64,000 nucleotides of DNA from Chitinolyticbacter meiyuanensis (lineage in GTDB: Bacteria; Pseudomonadota; Gammaproteobacteria; Burkholderiales; Chitinibacteraceae), in contig NZ_CP041335.1 in the NCBI RefSeq assembly GCF_008033135.1, positions 3,601,925 through 3,665,924 of the forward strand, read 5' to 3'. Positions 23,454 to 32,516 of this stretch are shown one piece after another. The first letter of the stretch is position 1, and each line of letters starts with the position of its first letter. The notes beneath the pieces were generated by a model. That model had not been told where the DNA came from. It was given only the letters and a program-made list of their open reading frames with translations, and did not search any database. The position numbers were made by a program, and so were the translations under genes.

Positions 23454-23861
23454 CTACTTCTGCTCGATGGTTTCGTGGAAGCGCCGCTTGATCTTTTCCA
23501 CTCGGTCATCGCAGACCTGTCGGGTTTGGGGGTCGGTTTCGTCACCGTAGCCCTGGCAATGCACTGTCAACGTGATCAACTGGCTCTGGCCTTGTTCGCG
23601 CGTCAGCACCGCTTGCAATCCAACCTGACCAGAGTTGGTCGGCACGTAGGTAATGATCGCATCCTGATCCACGCTTTTAACCTTCATGTCCGAATGCTGC
23701 TCGATAAAGGCGCGTGTTTTTGCAAAATCGGTTTTGCACTGTTCTGCCCCAGCGCAGGCCGTACTGATGCTATTGGGTGGCAGCTGAGTGGAATTAGCAC
23801 CCGCCGCGAAAGTGTGCAGCGATACCGCAGTCAGAGTGATCGCCAATTTGAGGTTAGCCAT
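23454..23861 (-). CDS. Small exported hypothetical protein
   Basis: 135 aa from the ATG at 23861 with GGAAGG upstream; the frame extends to 23909 without support. A Sec signal occupies residues 1-22 (TFAAGA/NS). The mature domain has four Cys (ACAGAEQC, then single Cys in VHCQGYG and VCDD), which could form two disulfides in the periplasm, plus alternating strand-like segments (AIITYVPT, LQAVLTREQ, QLITLTVH). No family recognised. It is on the same strand as the glycine-zipper gene, 188 bp upstream of it. Confidence 0.7.
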   Translation of the reverse strand: MANLKLAITLTAVSLHTFAAGANSTQLPPNSISTACAGAEQCKTDFAKTRAFIEQHSDMKVKSVDQDAIITYVPTNSGQVGLQAVLTREQGQSQLITLTVHCQGYGDETDPQTRQVCDDRVEKIKRRFHETIEQK

Positions 23862-24122
23862 GATTCGCACCTTCCAACATGAAAGCCCCAACATACCATC
23901 CTGCCCCAAACCAAGTTGTAAGATTTTTCAATGCAAATCGAATAGAAATCGGTCCAAACAACCAAATGTCATTGCAAATCACGCTGGTATTGACGTTGCA
24001 TCAACTACAAGCACCTACTCAATCGGTGGCGTAGGAATAAACCGACATCAGTTCGCAATTTTTTCTGATACGGGCTTGCTTTCCGGAGGGCGATAGTGAG
24101 CCAAGAGTCACAGGAGCCCACC

Positions 24123-24512
24123 ATGCATACCTCGAACAGCCAGTTGGTCCAACTTGAAAAACAATTCTGGCAAGCGCTGGTGGATGAAGACACAGAAGCA
24201 GCAATCGCGTTGCTGGCAGAGCCCTCCACCCTCATCAGCTCACATGGTGTGATGTCGTTCGATCACAACAGCTTTCGGCAGATGGCGGAAAAGGCGCCAG
24301 AGTTGATCAAGTCGTTCCAGCTCAGCGACGTCAATGTGGTACAGCCGAACGAAGACACTGCCGTGATCACCTATCGGGTGAAGCAGACGCTAGCCAAGCG
24401 GGGGCAAGCGGACGCGGTGACTCAAGAGATGGCCGATTCATCGGTATGGGCGCGGCAGGGCGAAGACTGGCGTTGCGTGATGCATACGGAGACACCGCTT
24501 TATAGTCATTGA
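24123..24512 (+). CDS. SnoaL/DUF4440-like (NTF2-fold) protein
   Basis: 129 aa from the ATG at 24123 with CAGGAG 8 bp upstream, preferred over a GTG at 24096. The pattern fits the NTF2-like fold of DUF4440: helix (LVQLEKQFWQALVDEDTEAA), the strand TLISSHGV, then antiparallel strands DVNVVQPNEDTAVITYRV and a C-terminal DWRCVMHTETP. Members are small cytoplasmic proteins with ligand-binding or unknown roles. No signal peptide. Separate from its neighbours. Confidence 0.8.
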   Translation: MHTSNSQLVQLEKQFWQALVDEDTEAAIALLAEPSTLISSHGVMSFDHNSFRQMAEKAPELIKSFQLSDVNVVQPNEDTAVITYRVKQTLAKRGQADAVTQEMADSSVWARQGEDWRCVMHTETPLYSH

Positions 24513-24601
24513 GGTATTGCCAAAGGGCGATTAATCCAACGACGATTTGAGAATGACTTTAAATTTCGCCACCACTGAACTTCCAGAATCTATGACTTAG
24601 G

Positions 24602-24629
24602 CGTGGGGGCCGTGTTTAATGCCCCCACG
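24602..24629 (+). terminator. Possible terminator after the NTF2-fold gene
   Basis: CGTGGGGGC-10 bp-GCCCCCACG, a perfect 9-bp stem 90 bp past the stop. The U-tract is weak (AAGTTCATCTTCTT). Confidence 0.45.
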
Positions 24630-24787
24630 AAGTTCATCTTCTTCTCACCCCCACTTTATATGGCGTTCTATTCGACAAGCCGAACAGCCCTCGGATTCCA
24701 AGCACCGCAATAGTGCAAAACCTCTACATTCGCTGTGTAAAAACGACACACCGCCGGCCTGGCCCTAACCCAAACGCGAATTAGCGC

Positions 24788-24803
24788 AGGCACGCTACTT
24801 GCG
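24788..24803 (+). promoter_or_regulatory. Sigma-54 (RpoN) promoter of small secreted peptide gene B
   Basis: AGGCACGCTACTTGCG: GG at 24789-24790 and GC at 24801-24802, exactly 10 bp between. With its CGC lead-in it differs from the promoter at 20651 at one base across the 17-bp core. The ATG of peptide B is 53 bp downstream. Confidence 0.8.
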
Positions 24804-24854
24804 ACTTCCCCCATGCAGACCGAATTGCCTGTTTAACCAAAAGGAGAACTCAAG

Positions 24855-25043
24855 ATGATGACCATGCAAAAGTTCCTCGCCTTAGTCGGTGCCACGACAT
24901 TAGCTGTGTCGTTCGGTGTAACCGCCGCAGATGCCGGGAATGCAGATACCGACACCGGCGGCTCCACCAGCGAAAGCGGTAGCTGGAGCAAGGACGTAAC
25001 GCCCACGCCGACCAGCGTTCCGGATGCAACCATCCAGAACTAA
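24855..25043 (+). CDS. Small secreted peptide B (paralogue of 20726-20938)
   Basis: 62 aa, start ATG at 24855 with AAAGGAGAAC upstream, nearly the same leader as peptide A. A signal peptide spans residues 1-25 (AVSFGVTA/AD). The mature part is about 37 residues, rich in Asp, Gly, Ser and Thr, with GSWSKDVTPTP aligning to GSWTRSATPTP in peptide A. No Cys or known domain. Its own sigma-54 promoter and terminator make it a single-gene unit. Function unknown; a regulated secreted or periplasmic peptide is the inference. Confidence 0.8.
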   Translation: MMTMQKFLALVGATTLAVSFGVTAADAGNADTDTGGSTSESGSWSKDVTPTPTSVPDATIQN

Positions 25044-25443
25044 GCTCTTACAACTACAAGTTCAGTCGTTTTGAAACAGCGCCTCACAAGGGCGCTGTTT
25101 CAATTTGAAATTTTTACTGCATATTGTCGCCACGTACTGACTTCCCAAGCCAGAGACAAATATCCCGTGGGTAGCAGTTCGTGGCAAGGATTTAGCGATA
25201 GCCATTATCAATCGGCAGCCGTAGCGTGAGTACATCCGTAAAGCGGCCCGCTTACGCAACCAGCTTGGAACTTTCTAGATGCACACCGCTGGTAGGCTCG
25301 GGGGGCCTAGGTCTCTCTTTAAACGCATATTTAACGGGCCGCTTATCGGTCCCGGACGCCTCGCTACATTCGCAAATCTGGCCGTACAATTGACAAGCAA
25401 TGCGTCAAAGCTGACCACCGTTACTTCTAGCTATGGAGACACG
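25044..25443. other. Intergenic region between peptide B and the ankyrin gene
   Basis: 400 bp. It holds the peptide B terminator at 25073-25106 and otherwise no recognisable gene. The plus-strand frame of the ankyrin protein extends back to 25279, but that part lacks ankyrin character and a ribosome-binding site. Confidence 0.5.
25073..25106 (+). terminator. Rho-independent terminator of small peptide gene B
   Basis: GAAACAGCGCC-TCACAAG-GGCGCTGTTTC, a perfect 11-bp stem followed by AATTT, 30 bp after the stop. Confidence 0.8.
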
Positions 25444-26583
25444 ATGTCCACACTTGGTCTGTTGTCTGGGATCTATTGGCAAGATCTATCAGGAATCAAA
25501 GAACGACATGCTGCGGGCACAGATGTAAACGGAATTGATGCAAACGGCCGCACACCGTTGGTTGAAGCGATCCTAGGTGGCACTGGTTACCCCGCCGTGG
25601 TGAAGCTGCTGCTTGAGCTAAAGGCAGATCCCAATCTTCAAGACACACATGGCTATACACCGTGGTTGGCCAACCTCAGCATGATGGGTAATCCTGTTAC
25701 CGCAAAAGAGCAGTCTAAAATTCGCAAACTGCTGCAAGACGCGGGAGCAAACCGCCAGGGAGAAGAAATATTTGAACTGCAAACCCTGGCCGGCAATGGA
25801 GAACTGGAAGCCGTTCGTGCACTGCTTGACCGCGGTGCCACTGTAGAAACCGCATTCTGCTCACCACTTGGAGCTGCACTCTTTGCAGGCCATTTGGCGA
25901 TCGCTGAATTGTTGCTTCAAAATGGAGCAAACCCGGAAGGGAGTGATTCAACGGGCCTTTCACCCATGATGCACGCCGCGGACATGGGACTCTTGCCTGC
26001 CGTACAACTCTTGGAGAAGTACGGAGCCAATGTCAGCCGTTCAATGGACGGTGAGGAAGGGTGCATGACTGCTGCTTGGTATGCTCGGCAAAGTGGCAAA
26101 GATGAAGTTGCGAATTGGCTTGCGCGGCAACATCCAGCCGCAGAACGCTGCCGTATCCCTCAGTCAGCCCTCAACAACGGCCCGAAGGCAAAATATCTCG
26201 AGCTCTATCGCAAATACACCAACGGTCACAACTATGAGTTGAGCACTGATGCAATTGTGCGCCAACTCAGCACGTGGGATAAGCACTATGGTATCTACGT
26301 ACATAACGTAGAAGCGGATCGAATCACTGTCCAATTCGCCACGCTCCCGGCCAACCTAGATAAATTGGTCAAGGAGATCGACAAATTCTGCCCAGATGTG
26401 ATCAGCCAGCATTTTGGCATCCTGCATGAGCAAGCAAGCCAGTTTCTGGCTCATGACCGTGAAGTACCCAACGATCTATCCGAGCTACTTTACGGACTCG
26501 ATCCGCAGCACAAGCGCTTTGGTCACCAAGTGCTCGCCCGTTGGCTTCATACACACCGTGCAGTTGAACTTTGGTGGGACTAA
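25444..26583 (+). CDS. Ankyrin-repeat protein with DUF4253-like C-terminal domain
   Basis: 379 aa from the ATG at 25444, which has TATGGAG upstream and begins sensible sequence; the frame is open back to 25279. Ankyrin-type repeats cover about residues 15-235, for example DANGRTPLVEAIL, DTHGYTPWLANLS, GHLAIAELLLQNGANPEGSD and STGLSPMMHAADMG. The C-terminal ~130 residues (WDKHYGIYVHN, then TVQFATLP, FCPDVISQHFG and a terminal ELWWD) resemble DUF4253. No signal peptide, so probably cytoplasmic. Local GC is lower than in the housekeeping blocks. Ankyrin proteins beside small exported proteins are sometimes immunity proteins, but no toxin is seen here. Confidence 0.75.
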   Translation: MSTLGLLSGIYWQDLSGIKERHAAGTDVNGIDANGRTPLVEAILGGTGYPAVVKLLLELKADPNLQDTHGYTPWLANLSMMGNPVTAKEQSKIRKLLQDAGANRQGEEIFELQTLAGNGELEAVRALLDRGATVETAFCSPLGAALFAGHLAIAELLLQNGANPEGSDSTGLSPMMHAADMGLLPAVQLLEKYGANVSRSMDGEEGCMTAAWYARQSGKDEVANWLARQHPAAERCRIPQSALNNGPKAKYLELYRKYTNGHNYELSTDAIVRQLSTWDKHYGIYVHNVEADRITVQFATLPANLDKLVKEIDKFCPDVISQHFGILHEQASQFLAHDREVPNDLSELLYGLDPQHKRFGHQVLARWLHTHRAVELWWD

Positions 26584-26786
26584 GCGAGGCTGATTACCAG
26601 TACCCTGCTGCGCTTCGCACAACTGATCGTGCCGATAAGTCAGCACATTCAGTCCGGAATATAGTTGCTGAGGTTGATAAGGCTCCGGTCCGACGTCAAC
26701 GTTGCTAGGGGAGTGCATTCACGCAGTGCCAACTACTTCGTAGAGCAACTAAACGGATTGCACATCCCGCACAAAAGTCGGCACAC

Positions 26787-26823
26787 AAAGAAAAAGCGAC
26801 CGGGTGATGACCGATCGCTTTCT
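26787..26823 (-). terminator. Terminator downstream of tRNA-Pro
   Basis: On the minus strand AAAGCGATCGG-TCATCAC-CCGGTCGCTTT, then TT and more; one mismatch in an 11-bp stem. It lies about 30 bp past the tRNA 3' end and closes the thrS-to-tRNA(Pro) block. Confidence 0.85.
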
Positions 26824-26854
26824 TGTACAACCAACTGATTTTATTGCATAAAAC

Positions 26855-26931
26855 TGGTCGGAATGGCGGGATTCGAACTCGCGACCCCTTGCACCCCATG
26901 CAAGTGCGCTACCAGGCTGCGCTACATTCCG
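26855..26931 (-). tRNA. tRNA-Pro (anticodon GGG)
   Basis: 77 nt including an encoded CCA. The acceptor stem is CGGAATG/CATTCCG. The D-arm is GCGCAGCCTGGTAGCGC. The anticodon arm CTTGC-ATGGGGT-GCAAG reads GGG, and the T-arm contains GTTCGAATC. It closely follows known proteobacterial tRNA-Pro sequences. Confidence 0.97.
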
Positions 26932-26990
26932 ATAGGAGGGCGATTATAGCCAAGGCTGCCGGACTTGCCTAGCCCTGAAGCACCGCCGTT

Positions 26991-27347
26991 TCAGCTATCC
27001 AGCCAATGCAGCAGCGCAGTGAGCTCTTCGCGTACCTCGCCGATCACATCGACCTCCGAGACTTCCTCGCCAGGATGCGCCAGCTGGTTGCGGGCACCGC
27101 TGATGGTGAAGCCCTGCTCGTACAGCAGCGAGCGGATTCGGCGCACCAACAGCACTTCATGGTGCTGATAATAGCGCCGGTTGCCGCGACGCTTCACCGG
27201 CTTCAGTTGCGTGAATTCCTGCTCCCAATACCGCAGCACATGCGGCTTCACACCGCACAGCTCGCTTACTTCACCGATGGTGAAATAGCGCTTGGCGGGA
27301 ATGGAGGGCAGATCACTGGTCGGAACGACGTTGCTGCTGTTTTGCAT
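26991..27347 (-). CDS. MerR-family transcriptional regulator
   Basis: 118 aa. The MerR HTH is at about residues 19-55: [20 protein letters not shown], then [21 protein letters not shown], followed by a helix with [19 protein letters not shown]. The C-terminal effector region is short and has no metal-binding Cys, so it is not a metal sensor of the classical kind. Its start overlaps the 3' end of ihfA by 35 bp. A MerR-like gene directly after ihfA is the usual betaproteobacterial arrangement; its targets are not known from this sequence. Confidence 0.92.
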   Translation of the reverse strand: MQNSSNVVPTSDLPSIPAKRYFTIGEVSELCGVKPHVLRYWEQEFTQLKPVKRRGNRRYYQHHEVLLVRRIRSLLYEQGFTISGARNQLAHPGEEVSEVDVIGEVREELTALLHWLDS

Positions 27348-27630
27348 AGTGGACTTCCACCAGCCCCTTCAGCTTCTGACTCGCATGGAAGGTGACGACG
27401 CGGCGTGCGGAGATGGGAATCTCCTCGCCGGTCTTGGGATTGCGCCCGGGGCGCTGCGGCTTGTCGCGCAGCTGGAAATTGCCGAAACCCGAGAGCTTCA
27501 CCGAATCACCCTCGGCGAGGGCGGTGCGGATCTCTTCAAAGAAGGCTTCGACCATGTCCTTCGCTTCGCGCTTGTTCAGGCCCACCTTGTCGAACAGCAG
27601 ATCTGCGAGGTCTGCCTTGGTGAGCGTCAT
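27313..27630 (-). CDS. ihfA: Integration host factor alpha subunit
   Basis: 105 aa from the ATG at 27630 ([20 protein letters not shown]), the usual IHF-alpha start. An in-frame ATG at 27684 would add 18 residues overlapping the pheT-ihfA spacer and is less likely. The HU/IHF beta-arm carries [20 protein letters not shown] with the Pro that intercalates into DNA. IHF-alpha with IHF-beta bends DNA sharply and assists, among others, sigma-54 promoters such as the two found in this window. Last but one gene of the pheS-pheT-ihfA-merR run. Confidence 0.96.
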   Translation of the reverse strand: MTLTKADLADLLFDKVGLNKREAKDMVEAFFEEIRTALAEGDSVKLSGFGNFQLRDKPQRPGRNPKTGEEIPISARRVVTFHASQKLKGLVEVHYAKQQQRRSDQ

Positions 27631-27690
27631 TGTTGTATTTTCGGTACTGCTCGATGGCATAGAAGGACGAAACGGGAAATTCATAGGATC

Positions 27691-30045
27691 TCAAACTCTC
27701 AATGTCGCGCCTGCAGCCTCCGCTTGGCGAATGAGCTTCGCCACTGCGGCATCGACTTCTTCATCGGTCAGAGTTTTGTGAGTATCTTGCATTAACACCT
27801 TGAAAGCAAGGCTCTTTTTTCCTTCCGCAACACCCTTGCCGCGGTAGACGTCAAACAATGCGATCTCAGCAACAACGCCTGCTGCAGCGGCCTTCAGCCC
27901 GGCGATCAGCGCGCCCGCTTCGACGTGATCATCGACGATCAGCGCCAGATCACGGCGTACGCCCTGGAACTTGGATACTGGCCTGGCCTCGACCTTGTTC
28001 ACGGTAACGAGCTCCGCCACTGCGAGCTCGAACAACACCGGTGCGCTGCCGAGCTCGTACGCCTGCGCCCATTGTGGATGCAACTCGCCGATCACGCCGA
28101 TCACACGGCCTTCGAGCACCACTTCGGCGCTGCGGCCCGGATGCAGGGCCGGGTGGCTGGCGCGACGGAACTCCGCCACGCGCGGCGCCAGCAAGGCCTC
28201 CACGTCCGCCTTCACGTCATAGAAGTCGACGCGCTCCTTGCCAGCGGCCCACTGCTCGGCGTCGCGCGGACCCCACGCGAGGCCAGCGATCAGCTCGGGC
28301 TGATTCGCGGCATCCTTGCTCTTGAAGACTCGGGCGAGTTCGAACAGCCGTACGCGATCATGCTTACGGTTGACGTTGTGCTTGAGCGCACTGACCAACC
28401 CGCCGACCAGGGTTGAGCGCATCACGCTCATCTGGCTGGCGATGGGATTGATCAGCTTCACCGGGCTGGTATTGCCGGCAAAATCGGCTTCCCACTTTTC
28501 CTCGACGAAGGCGTAGCTGATCGCCTCCTGGTACTCACGCGCCACCAGGATCTGCTTGAGCGCATTCTTGCCACGGGCGTCGCCCGGCTGCGCCAGCATG
28601 GCGAGCTTGGCGTTCGACGCTGCCACCGGCACGTTGTCGTAGCCGTAGACCCGGGCAATTTCCTCGATCAGATCTTCCTCGATCACGATATCGAAGCGGT
28701 AGGACGGCGGCGTCACGGTGATGACATCTCCATCCTGCGCAGTGGCCAGGCCCAAGCGCTGCAAAATAGCGGCGATCTCGGCCGCGGGCAGCGTCACGCC
28801 GAGCACGCGGGCGACGCGCGACACACGCAGCGCCACCGGCTGGCGGGCTGGCAGTTCGGCGATGCGCTCGACAATCGGGCCCGGCTCGCCGCCGCATAGC
28901 TCCAGCACCAGCTGGGTAGCGCGCTCCAATGCGTCGCGGCAGTTGCCGAAGTCGACACCACGCTCGAAACGGTGCGACGAATCGGATGAGAAGCCCAGAC
29001 GGCGCGCCTTGCCAGCGATCACTTCGGGAGCGAAGAAGGCGGACTCCAGGAAGATGTCGCGGGTGGTCTCGGTGACACCGGTGTCGGCGCCGCCCATGAT
29101 GCCGGCAAGCGCTACCGGCTTCTTGTCGTCGGCGATCACCAGCATGTCGGGCTCGAGCACCAGCTCTTTGTCGTTGAGCAACGTGATCTTTTCGCCCGGC
29201 TGAGCCAGCCGCGCCGTGATGCCGCCTTCGAGCTTTGCGAGATCGAACGCATGCATCGGTTGGCCGAGTTCCAGCAGCACGTAGTTGGTAATGTCGACGA
29301 TGGCCGAAATCGAGCGGATGCCCGAGCGCGCCAGGCGCTGCTTCATCCAGTCAGGCGTGGCGGCGGCCTGGTTCACGTGCTTCACCACGCGACCGGCGTA
29401 ACGCGGGCAGGCAGCAGGCGCACCCAAGTTGACGCTGCGTACGTCGTCGCAACGCGGTGTCACCGGACTGATGGTAACCGGCGTCTGCGCGGTGCCGGTC
29501 AGCGCGGCCACTTCGCGGGCAATGCCGCGGATCGACAGGCAATCGGTACGGTTAGGGGTGAGCTTGAGCGTCAACAGCTGGTCGTCGAGCTGCAGGTAGT
29601 CACGCAGTGGCGTGCCAACCGGTGCATCAACCGGCAGGACGAGCAGGCCGTCGACACCATCAGGAATACCGAGCTCGTCACCCGAGCACAGCATGCCGGA
29701 CGATTCGACACCGCGTACCTTGGCGCGCTTGATCTTGAAGTCACCGGGCAGATTGGCGCCAATGCGCGCGCACGGCACCTTGAGGCCAACCGCAACATTA
29801 GGAGCACCGCAAACGATCTGCAGCGGTTCAGCCTCGCCAACGTTCACGCTGCAGACATTGAGCCGGTCGGCATCCGGGTGCTTGGCTACCGACAGCACCT
29901 CAGCCACGAACACGGTGTCGAAGACGGGAGCGGCAGGCTCCTGCTCTTCCACTTCCAGGCCGGCCATGGTCAGCAGGTGCGAGAATTCATCGGAGGTCAA
30001 CGCCGGGTTCACCCAGCTGCGCAACCATTGTTCGGAGAATTTCAT
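27691..30045 (-). CDS. pheT: Phenylalanine--tRNA ligase beta subunit
   Basis: 784 aa, close to the family norm. The order is: N-terminal tRNA-binding EMAP/OB domain (EVLSVAKHPDADRLNVC), B3/B4 editing domain (TPNRTDCLSIRGIAREVAAL), B5 domain, catalytic-like core (RFERGVDF, YGYDNVP) and C-terminal ferredoxin-fold anticodon-binding domain (FQGVRRDLALIVDDHV). It forms an alpha2beta2 enzyme with PheS in the cytoplasm. It lies 63 bp downstream of pheS, with ihfA following. Confidence 0.98.
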   Translation of the reverse strand: MKFSEQWLRSWVNPALTSDEFSHLLTMAGLEVEEQEPAAPVFDTVFVAEVLSVAKHPDADRLNVCSVNVGEAEPLQIVCGAPNVAVGLKVPCARIGANLPGDFKIKRAKVRGVESSGMLCSGDELGIPDGVDGLLVLPVDAPVGTPLRDYLQLDDQLLTLKLTPNRTDCLSIRGIAREVAALTGTAQTPVTISPVTPRCDDVRSVNLGAPAACPRYAGRVVKHVNQAAATPDWMKQRLARSGIRSISAIVDITNYVLLELGQPMHAFDLAKLEGGITARLAQPGEKITLLNDKELVLEPDMLVIADDKKPVALAGIMGGADTGVTETTRDIFLESAFFAPEVIAGKARRLGFSSDSSHRFERGVDFGNCRDALERATQLVLELCGGEPGPIVERIAELPARQPVALRVSRVARVLGVTLPAAEIAAILQRLGLATAQDGDVITVTPPSYRFDIVIEEDLIEEIARVYGYDNVPVAASNAKLAMLAQPGDARGKNALKQILVAREYQEAISYAFVEEKWEADFAGNTSPVKLINPIASQMSVMRSTLVGGLVSALKHNVNRKHDRVRLFELARVFKSKDAANQPELIAGLAWGPRDAEQWAAGKERVDFYDVKADVEALLAPRVAEFRRASHPALHPGRSAEVVLEGRVIGVIGELHPQWAQAYELGSAPVLFELAVAELVTVNKVEARPVSKFQGVRRDLALIVDDHVEAGALIAGLKAAAAGVVAEIALFDVYRGKGVAEGKKSLAFKVLMQDTHKTLTDEEVDAAVAKLIRQAEAAGATLRV

Positions 30046-30108
30046 GGGGAGTATCCGTTCGAGTTCGTCGCCAGGCGGCCGCCATGCAGCCGCGTCACGC
30101 TTGGGGGC

Positions 30109-31107
<999 letters not shown>

Positions 31108-31170
31108 TCAGAAACGATTGCGCAGCATGCGCGTAGCACGCGCTGGGCAATCGGAGCTGGGCGGAATTCA

Positions 31171-31198
31171 ATAAAAAAGGGAGGCTAACGCCTCCCTT
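31171..31198 (-). terminator. Terminator or attenuator between rplT and pheS
   Basis: Minus strand GGGAGGC-GTTA-GCCTCCC followed by TTTTTT, 20 bp past the rplT stop. Confidence 0.9.
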
Positions 31199-31214
31199 TC
31201 AAACCACTCACCGA

Positions 31215-31574
31215 TCAGGCAGCGAGGCTTGCCTTGGCTTGTTCAACAAACTTGGCAAAAGCCGGCTTGTCGAACACAGCGAGGTCAGCCAGAACCTTGC
31301 GGTCCACTTCGATGCCAGCCTTCTTCAGGCCGTTCATGAAGCGGCTGTAGGCCAGACCCAGTTCACGCGAAGCGGCGTTGATACGCGCGATCCACAGCGT
31401 GCGGAACTGGCGCTTCCTTTGACGACGGTCGCGATAGGCGTATTGGCCGGCCTTCATCACCGCTTGCTTGGCGATCCGGTATACGTTTTTGCGACGGCCG
31501 CGATAGCCCTTCGCCAGATTCAGGATTTTCTTGTGACGGGCGCGTGCCGTTACACCACGTTTAACGCGAGGCAT
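31215..31574 (-). CDS. rplT: 50S ribosomal protein L20
   Basis: 119 aa, standard length. Diagnostic N-terminal [20 protein letters not shown], then [20 protein letters not shown] and [17 protein letters not shown]. Binds 23S rRNA early in 50S assembly and, in several bacteria, represses its own operon through an mRNA mimic of its rRNA site. Follows rpmI by 16 bp. Confidence 0.99.
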   Translation of the reverse strand: MPRVKRGVTARARHKKILNLAKGYRGRRKNVYRIAKQAVMKAGQYAYRDRRQRKRQFRTLWIARINAASRELGLAYSRFMNGLKKAGIEVDRKVLADLAVFDKPAFAKFVEQAKASLAA

Positions 31575-31590
31575 GTTCTATCTCCTTTGG

Positions 31591-31788
31591 TTACGCGTAG
31601 GGCAACATTGCGCGCACGTGACCCATATTGGTCGCGTCGATCTGCGAGGTACCGCGCAGCTGGCGCTTGTTCTTGGTGGTTTTCTTGGTCAGGATGTGGC
31701 GCTTGAACGCGTGAGCGCGCTTGATGCCACCGCTACCCTGAACCTTGAAGCGCTTCTTGGCGCCGCTCTTGGTTTTCATCTTGGGCAT
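31591..31788 (-). CDS. rpmI: 50S ribosomal protein L35
   Basis: 65 aa, standard length. Begins [20 protein letters not shown], with the basic [20 protein letters not shown] region. Start has GGAGCATTCCC upstream. Between infC and rplT, as in most bacteria, where the two r-proteins are translated under L20 control. Confidence 0.99.
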   Translation of the reverse strand: MPKMKTKSGAKKRFKVQGSGGIKRAHAFKRHILTKKTTKNKRQLRGTSQIDATNMGHVRAMLPYA

Positions 31789-31866
31789 GGGAATGCTCCT
31801 AGGACGTTAGATTTGGCGACAGGCGCCCCAGAGAGGGGACTTGATGCCTGGCACCACGCTTTTGTT

Positions 31867-31904
31867 GCGACAACCGGCCTTTCGGCCTTGACGGGCGTTG
31901 TCGC
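31867..31904 (-). promoter_or_regulatory. Structured infC-rpmI leader, candidate L20 autoregulatory RNA
   Basis: The 156-bp infC-rpmI spacer encodes a nested stem: GCGACAAC pairs with GTTGTCGC around an inner GGCC-GAAA-GGCC hairpin with a GNRA loop. A compact structure with a GNRA loop ahead of rpmI is where L20 represses translation in other bacteria. The match to an L20 site is inference. Confidence 0.45.
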
Positions 31905-31944
31905 CAACCCGTTGTTCGGTATGGCTGCTAGCTTCTTCAGCCGT

Positions 31945-32466
31945 TTACTTCTTCTTCGGCGCCAGCATCATGATCATCTGGCGGCCTTCCAGCTTGGGGA
32001 ACTGCTCGACCACGGCCAGTTCGGTCAGATCCGCCTCGACGCGCTTCAGTTGGGCCAGACCGATTTCCTGGTGGGCCATTTCGCGGCCGCGGAATCGCAG
32101 CGTCACCTTGCACTTGTCGCCGTCTTCCAGGAAGCGCACCAGATTGCGCAGCTTCACCTGATAGTCGTTCTCATCCGTGCCTGGGCGCAGCTTCACTTCC
32201 TTGATCTGGATCTGCTTCTGCTTGAGCTTGGCGGCGTGTTCGCGCTTGGATTTCTCGTACTTGAACTTGCCGTAATCCATGATGCGGCAGACCGGGGGCT
32301 GCGCCATCGGCGCGATTTCCACCAGATCCACTTCGGCTTCTTCGGCCATCGCCATGGCTTGCGCCAGGCTCACGATACCGAGCTGATCACCTTCCAACCC
32401 TTGCAGACGAACTTCGCGTGCGGTGATCTCACCATTGATCCGCGGTTCTTTATCCTGAGCAGCTAT
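31945..32466 (-). CDS. infC: Translation initiation factor IF-3
   Basis: 173 aa if started at the ATA codon at 32464-32466, which has GGAG seven bases upstream and gives [20 protein letters not shown], the conserved IF3 N-terminus. No ATG, GTG or TTG gives this; the nearest TTG at 32397 would cut off about 23 conserved residues. IF3 genes are known for rare start codons (AUU, AUC, AUA) that let IF3 repress its own translation. The two-domain layout is normal, with [20 protein letters not shown] at the linker and [11 protein letters not shown] in the C-domain. Confidence 0.95.
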   Translation of the reverse strand: MAAQDKEPRINGEITAREVRLQGLEGDQLGIVSLAQAMAMAEEAEVDLVEIAPMAQPPVCRIMDYGKFKYEKSKREHAAKLKQKQIQIKEVKLRPGTDENDYQVKLRNLVRFLEDGDKCKVTLRFRGREMAHQEIGLAQLKRVEADLTELAVVEQFPKLEGRQMIMMLAPKKK

Positions 32467-32516
32467 CGCCGTTCTCCAATTCTGACAAAAGAAAAACCGT
32501 GCGCCTCGGGTACGGC

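Noticed and set aside
26584..26931. Genomic island inserted at tRNA-Pro
   Set aside because: The accessory region does lie on the tRNA 3' side, but no integrase gene and no repeat of the tRNA 3' end was seen in the window.
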